The notes under the pieces were generated by a model. The model made no database searches and was not told the origin of the DNA. It worked only from the letters and a program-made list of their open reading frames with translations. A stretch of DNA of 64,000 nt. It comes from Mytilisepta virgata. Lineage: Eukaryota; Mollusca; Bivalvia; Mytilida; Mytilidae. The translations under genes and the position numbers were made by a program. The DNA lies in contig CM051516.1 of NCBI GenBank assembly GCA_028015205.1, positions 54,936,230 through 55,000,229 on the forward strand. The letters are read 5' to 3'. Shown here in pieces: positions 62,201 through 64,000 of this stretch; the first letter of the stretch is position 1; every line of letters begins with the position of its first letter.

Positions 62201-63981
62201 AACAGAACAAAAATGTTACCTCGTATCTGTGTCTGTGTCTTTCTTCTACGGAACCTTTATTGCCGTAAAGTCTTCCTAAAACAGAAAAATATCATTTTAT
62301 TTTGAAGTTTAAATTCAAATTCTTAGTTAAGATCATTTACTTTTACAACAATAGAATAGAGAATGGAAACGGGGAATGTGTCAAAGAGACAACAACCCGA
62401 CCAAAGAGCAGAAAACCGCTCAAGGCTACCAATGGGTCTTCAACGCAGCAAGAAAATCCCGCATCCGGGCCCCTAAAACATGTCATTTCATAATCTAAAT
62501 ATGTTCATTTATTTTATGAAAACAACAATACACAGTAATTTCCTTTCCACTAATAACAAATTTGGTGCATGAATTCGTTTTTAGGTTCCCCGACTTAAAA
62601 CGCTATTCTTCAGACCTCCAAAATAACATATATTTTTTAACTTTCATTTTCAGGCTATGGGCAAATTTGAACTACAAGACTACTGCCACTTGGTCAAGTG
62701 CCATCCTATTAATATGTGAATGTCTTAACAATATTGGGCAAGTATGTATCATACATGTACGTATATGTCCCCTTTTCTCATACCATTTATAAACTTCACC
62801 CTGGAAGTTCTTACATACATGTAATCTTGGTTTATTATTTAGAGAAATTTCACATTGTTAACGCATTTATATTGATTGGTACCAACTTTTGTCATGTTTG
62901 TAACTTATGAAAATTTGTTGTTTCAAGATATCATTTTTCTTGGAAAATGAATATTTATTCCATCAAATACTTAAATCCATGATTAACTGTACCAATAAAA
63001 ACTAGATATGGACAATGCCCCCCCCCCCCCTTTTTTTCTGCCCTGCCATATGCATGAGTATAGCTCCACATTTTTTAGATTTGACAAACAGTGATGTTGG
63101 CATCCAACTTGAAATTTGTATTCTTATGCTAAAGGCTACACTTGCAAGAGTGCATGTCTAGCCAACAGCTTTCAACTTTCAAGAGACATCCTACAAAATA
63201 TTAAAGCTGTATCTCCAAAACTGCAGGAGGAGATAGACCGACAAACCATGATCTCTTTAAGGAGCTTGCAAAAATGACTAAGTCCAACTACCTGTCATTT
63301 TCAGAATATTTTGAAATAATCAAAATCCTGTTGCCATGCACACCTTCATTATGTGTATGAACATCCTACAAAATATTAAAGTTGTACCTCCAAAACTGTA
63401 GAAGGAGTCCAACTACAATGTACCTATCATTTTCAGAAGATTTAAAAGAAATCAAAATCCTTTGGCCATGCACACCTTCATTATGTATATGAACATCCTA
63501 CAAAATATTAAAGCTGTATCTCCAAAACTGTAGGAGGAGATAGCCGGACAAACCATCATCTCTTTATACAGATAATACCAAAAAATGACCAAGTCCAACT
63601 ACCTGTCATTTTCAGGACGGACGGACAGGGGTAAATTAATATGCACCCCCCAACATTTTGTCACGGGGGCATAACAAATACATGAATGATTCATCCAAGG
63701 CATCTGCATTGATAGTTTTTTAAAATTATCATATGAGTGATTTCAACTGTGTCAAGCTTTTAAGAATATCTACATATACAGTGTGTATATATTATAATCA
63801 ATTAAATTTTCATCTCAGTAATGATAAATACATGTATTATAAATATTTAAGACTAAGAAATGGTTACTAAATATAATGTCATACTTAAAATTGAGTTTTC
63901 TGTATTAAACAAGGTTTTCCTCTTTCCTAATCTCATTGTACCACCCATCTGACCAGTGTTATGTTCTGGCATGTCTATCAC
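59214..63981 (-). CDS. CTPS1: CTP synthase, last four coding exons (partial)
   Basis: Minus-strand exons 63981-63885, 62275-62220, 60105-60009 and 59467-59214 (stop TGA) join in phase. They encode [20 protein letters not shown], then [40 protein letters not shown], ...[31 protein letters not shown] and [15 protein letters not shown]. This is the C-terminal part of the class I glutamine amidotransferase domain. The HPE triplet supplies the His and Glu of the Cys-His-Glu triad; the Cys lies in an exon outside the window. The enzyme makes CTP from UTP, ATP and glutamine in the cytosol and forms filaments in many organisms. After the domain there is an acidic tail ([15 protein letters not shown]) ending DKAEKMS, in the position of the regulated, phosphorylated tail of animal CTPS. 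Introns hold several dispersed repeats. Confidence 0.95.
59652..59722 (-). pseudogene. tRNA-like sequence (probably a tRNA-derived repeat)
   Basis: On the minus strand GGTGCCATGGTGTAGTTGTT is followed by AGCGC, and later by a perfect B box GGTCCCTTGTTCGATTCC. The 5' acceptor GGTGCCA has no matching 3' strand, and the anticodon stem does not pair well. It is therefore not a functional tRNA; a tRNA-derived SINE head is more likely. Lies in the last CTP synthase intron. Confidence 0.4.
60839..61180 (+). repeat. Two-copy tandem duplication, about 180 bp
   Basis: AAATGGCTAAGCTCAACATG, CAAAAATTCATAGTAAAAAT and CACATCTTCAAT occur at 60839 and again at 61018, followed by GACGGACGGAC. Lies in a CTP synthase intron. 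Non-coding. Confidence 0.75.
61445..61650 (+). repeat. Dispersed repeat shared with 11.6 kb
   Basis: GGCTTCACCCCTTTTGGTCA is repeated twice in tandem, then ATTTTAGACC and TGTGCACATCTTGTGCATCA, ending AAAATTGGTA. The same order is found in degraded form at 11590-11760. Confidence 0.6.
61690..61930 (+). repeat. Dispersed repeat, copy 1 (GGGGAATGTGTCAAAGAGAC type)
   Basis: GGGGAATGTGTCAAAGAGAC, GACCAAAGAGCAGAAAACAG and GGCTACCAATGGATCT are followed by CATACTAGTTCAGTGAAATG. The first part is repeated at 62360-62480. Lies in a CTP synthase intron; open frames across it are not genes. Confidence 0.65.
62360..62485 (+). repeat. Dispersed repeat, copy 2 (short)
   Basis: GGGGAATGTGTCAAAGAGAC, CGACCAAAGAGCAGAAAACC and GGCTACCAATGGGTCTTCAA match the copy at 61690. 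It breaks off after CATCCGGGCCCCTAAA. Lies in the next CTP synthase intron. Confidence 0.65.
63170..63680 (+). repeat. Degenerate tandem repeat, three copies
   Basis: ACATCCTACAAAATATTAAA followed by GCTGTATCTCCAAAACTG recurs near 63186, 63363 and 63492, with CCATGCACACCTTCATTATG between. It ends in GGACGGACGGACAGGGG and an AT-rich tail. Lies in a CTP synthase intron. Confidence 0.75.
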
Positions 63982-64000
63982 CTGAAAATGTAGGACTAAA

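Overview
This is a eukaryotic nuclear window, AT-rich and intron-rich. It is most likely from a bivalve mollusc, probably mussel-like. The reasons are short exons with GT-AG introns, two recognisable animal housekeeping genes (MEAF6 and a CTP synthase), several tRNA-derived SINE copies, and many degenerate dispersed repeats of a kind I recognise from bivalve genomes. The species call is inference.

Genes: (1) 1645-8664, minus strand: 3' part of an unrecognised Ser/Gln-rich gene, with one 1953-nt exon and two short downstream exons joined in phase. (2) 36186-41240, minus: a complete-looking four-exon gene for an unrecognised 598-residue protein. (3) 45539-53037, plus: complete MEAF6 in seven coding exons, all in phase (176 residues), a subunit of histone acetyltransferase complexes. 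(4) 59214-63981, minus: the last four coding exons of CTP synthase, running off the right edge. The genes are not an operon and show no functional link.

Mobile DNA fills most of the rest. The central feature is a very large fold-back element at 14547-32489 (about 17.9 kb). Its near-identical inverted arms are 4.7 kb and 4.3 kb. Each arm has about 2.1 kb of unique sequence followed by a minisatellite of about 63 bp period, and a perfect 9-bp target duplication (TTAATATCA) flanks the element. The roughly 9-kb centre has no recognisable transposase. It is a patchwork of nested repeats: a non-autonomous Helitron, a second fold-back element, a LINE 3' remnant and several minisatellites. Smaller fold-back or MITE-like elements occur in the unknown gene's introns, upstream of MEAF6, inside a SINE in a MEAF6 intron, and near 11.3-12.7 kb and 33.5 kb. 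The window samples many fold-back designs with different target-duplication lengths.

Most short open frames are by-products of repeats, notably minisatellites with 42- or 45-bp periods. I found no CRISPR array, rRNA or convincing functional tRNA gene.
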